The notes under the pieces are model-generated. The model was not told the DNA's origin. It saw only the letters and a program-made list of their open reading frames with translations, and did not search any database. Positions 62,763 through 64,000 of a stretch of DNA of 64,000 nt are shown here, one piece after another. Every line of letters starts with the position of its first letter. The stretch's first letter is position 1. Source of the stretch: Rubripirellula lacrimiformis (GTDB taxonomy: Bacteria > Planctomycetota > Planctomycetia > Pirellulales > Pirellulaceae); the NCBI RefSeq assembly GCF_007741535.1, contig NZ_CP036525.1, positions 248,001 through 312,000 of the forward strand. Reading direction: 5' to 3'. The position numbers and the translations under genes are program-made.

Positions 62763-64000
62763 TCAGGCTTCGTGCGGGGGCTGGGATCCGTGTGGGAGTG
62801 GGGATCCGTGTGGGAGTGGGGATTCGTGGGGAAGTTGGGCGTGGTGTTCGAGTCGCTCGCTGAGCGGTTGGTCGGTGTGGTCTTTCAGCAGTTTCTTGCC
62901 GTCGGCTAGCTTCGCGAACATGTAATAGAGTCCCGGAATCACCAGGACGCCGATCAGGGTACCGACCAGCATCCCGCCGGCTGCGGTCGTGCCGATCGTG
63001 CGGTTGCCGATCGCGCCGGCGCCGGTAGCACGGACCAGGGGAATCATTCCCACGATGAACGCGAACGAGGTCATCAGAATCGGACGGAATCGCAATCGTC
63101 CGCCCTCGATGGCCGCATCCATGATCGATAGCCCGTCATGGTGTCGCTGGACGGCAAACTCGATGATCAAAATCGCGTTCTTGCCGAGCAGACCGACCAG
63201 CATGACCAGCCCGATTTGGCAATAAACATCGTTCGACAATCCCATCAACTTCAGCATCCCAAAGGCGCCAAAGATCCCAACCGGCAAGGACGTGATCACA
63301 GCCAGTGGCAACAGGAAACTTTCGTACTGGCCCACCAAAACCATGTACACAAAGATCACCACGATCAAAAAGATATAGACCGCCGTATTCCCCGCGTTGG
63401 CTTCGTCATAAGCCAGTCCTCGCCAATCGATGTCGAACCCGTTGGGCAACGTTTCGGCAGCAACTTCTTTGATCGCCGCAATGGCTTCGCCGCTGCTGTA
63501 ACCTTTGGCCGGTGCGCCTTGGATGGGTGCGGTCGGGTAAAGGTTGTAGCGACTGATTTCGTTCAGCCCCTGCTTCTTGACGATCTTCATGAACGCCGAG
63601 TACGGAACCATTTCGCCGTCTTCGTTCTTGACGAACATATTGTCCAAGTCCTCGGGATACCTCCGGAACTCGGGTGCCGCTTGAACATAGACTTTATAGA
63701 ACTGGCCAAACCGAACGAATCCTTGTTCCCAGGTGCTGCCGACAACGATGGAAAGGTTGTCCATCGCATCGCGAATCGAGACACCTTTCTGCATGGCAAC
63801 ATCGTTGTCGATAACGATTTCGTATTGCGGATAGTTGGCGGCAAAAAACGTAAACAGACCTTTCAGTTCTTTGCGTTTCCCCAAGGCTGCCATGAACTTG
63901 TCGGTTTCTTCGCCCAGCGCGACGTAGTCGCCACTGTTGGTCTTGTCCAACAAGTTCACCGAGAATCCGCCGGCCGCACCGAACCCCGGAACCGCGGGTG
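62763..64000 (-). CDS. RND efflux pump permease (partial, C-terminal part)
   Basis: The gene is open to the right edge of the window; only about 412 C-terminal residues are seen. It is an HAE1/AcrB-type proton-driven exporter. NPYP-like and LPNGFDIDWRGLAYDEANAGN segments lie in the second periplasmic loop; then come the membrane helices (YIFLIVVIFVYMVLVGQYESFLLPLAVITSLPVGIFGAF, in pieces), LVGLLGKNAILIIEFAVQRHHDG with the conserved GKNAILIIEFA, and RLRFRPILMTSFAFIVGMIPL. The C-terminal tail is a repeated PHGSPL-type sequence. The pump, an adaptor presumably further right, and the OMF downstream make up the efflux system. Confidence 0.95.
   Translation of the reverse strand, partial: PAVPGFGAAGGFSVNLLDKTNSGDYVALGEETDKFMAALGKRKELKGLFTFFAANYPQYEIVIDNDVAMQKGVSIRDAMDNLSIVVGSTWEQGFVRFGQFYKVYVQAAPEFRRYPEDLDNMFVKNEDGEMVPYSAFMKIVKKQGLNEISRYNLYPTAPIQGAPAKGYSSGEAIAAIKEVAAETLPNGFDIDWRGLAYDEANAGNTAVYIFLIVVIFVYMVLVGQYESFLLPLAVITSLPVGIFGAFGMLKLMGLSNDVYCQIGLVMLVGLLGKNAILIIEFAVQRHHDGLSIMDAAIEGGRLRFRPILMTSFAFIVGMIPLVRATGAGAIGNRTIGTTAAGGMLVGTLIGVLVIPGLYYMFAKLADGKKLLKDHTDQPLSERLEHHAQLPHESPLPHGSPLPHGSQPPHEA
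62783..62836. repeat. In-frame 18-bp tandem repeat in the RND tail
   Basis: GGGATCCGTGTGGGAGTG occurs twice in perfect copies and once degenerately. It is in frame with the RND gene on the minus strand and encodes repeats of about six residues (LPHGSP) in the C-terminal tail, so slippage would only change tail length. Confidence 0.85.

Overview
The window looks like a chromosomal segment of a planctomycete, most likely a Rhodopirellula-like member of the Pirellulales. This is inferred from content: four secreted sulfatases, an SHD1-domain protein, a multihaem cytochrome next to a sorbosone-dehydrogenase-like protein, a J-like proline-rich membrane protein, many genes without a clear Shine-Dalgarno site, high GC, and intergenic DNA full of palindromic and tandem repeats. 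No phage, plasmid, integrase or transposase gene was found.

Layout. 1-5.1 kb: secreted hypothetical, obg, coaX and a J-like membrane protein, all on +. 5.1-15.9 kb: metabolic and regulatory genes (argE-type deacetylase, ferredoxin-type reductase, sigma-54 activator, fabI, thioredoxin-like protein, prenyltransferase-repeat protein with a LolD-type ATPase, SHD1 protein). 15.97-17.39 kb: an 11-copy array of ~120-bp units, each able to fold into a cloverleaf-like palindrome. 17.4-25.5 kb: recG, a PfkB kinase, a 22-copy hexamer repeat, tRNA-Met(CAT), and two sulfatases flanking an AlkZ-related gene. 25.7-28.3 kb: a repeat lipoprotein divergent from a five-gene CsbD/DUF883/holin-X type stress operon. 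28.4-29.1 kb: a second array of the same cloverleaf family with a 156-bp period. 29.2-38.3 kb: Gly/His-rich secreted protein, surE, csrA, mtnA, MtfA-like peptidase, sulfatase, RlhA-like U32 protein. 38.3-48.3 kb (minus): a histidine kinase with a REC-GGDEF-EAL partner, then a four-gene operon (DJ-1 protein, Tat-type TIM barrel, five-haem cytochrome, sorbosone-dehydrogenase-like protein). 48.6-56.9 kb: cardiolipin synthase, then a MurNAc/peptidoglycan scavenging locus (amino-sugar kinase, murQ, sodium:solute symporter, two NamZ-like hydrolases). 57-64 kb: fourth sulfatase, PepSY membrane protein, a 0.9-kb repeat element with terminal inverted repeats, and an RND efflux operon that leaves the window.

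How it fits together. The sulfatases point to breakdown of sulfated polysaccharides. The NamZ/MurQ/kinase/symporter locus points to recovery of muramic sugars from peptidoglycan. The cytochrome operon may pass electrons from periplasmic sugar oxidation to the respiratory chain. The most unusual signal is the cloverleaf repeat family: two arrays with different periods share the same stem and arms, and sequence changes in the stem preserve pairing, including one compensatory double change and several G.U-compatible changes. All functions are inferred from motifs and context; no searches were run.
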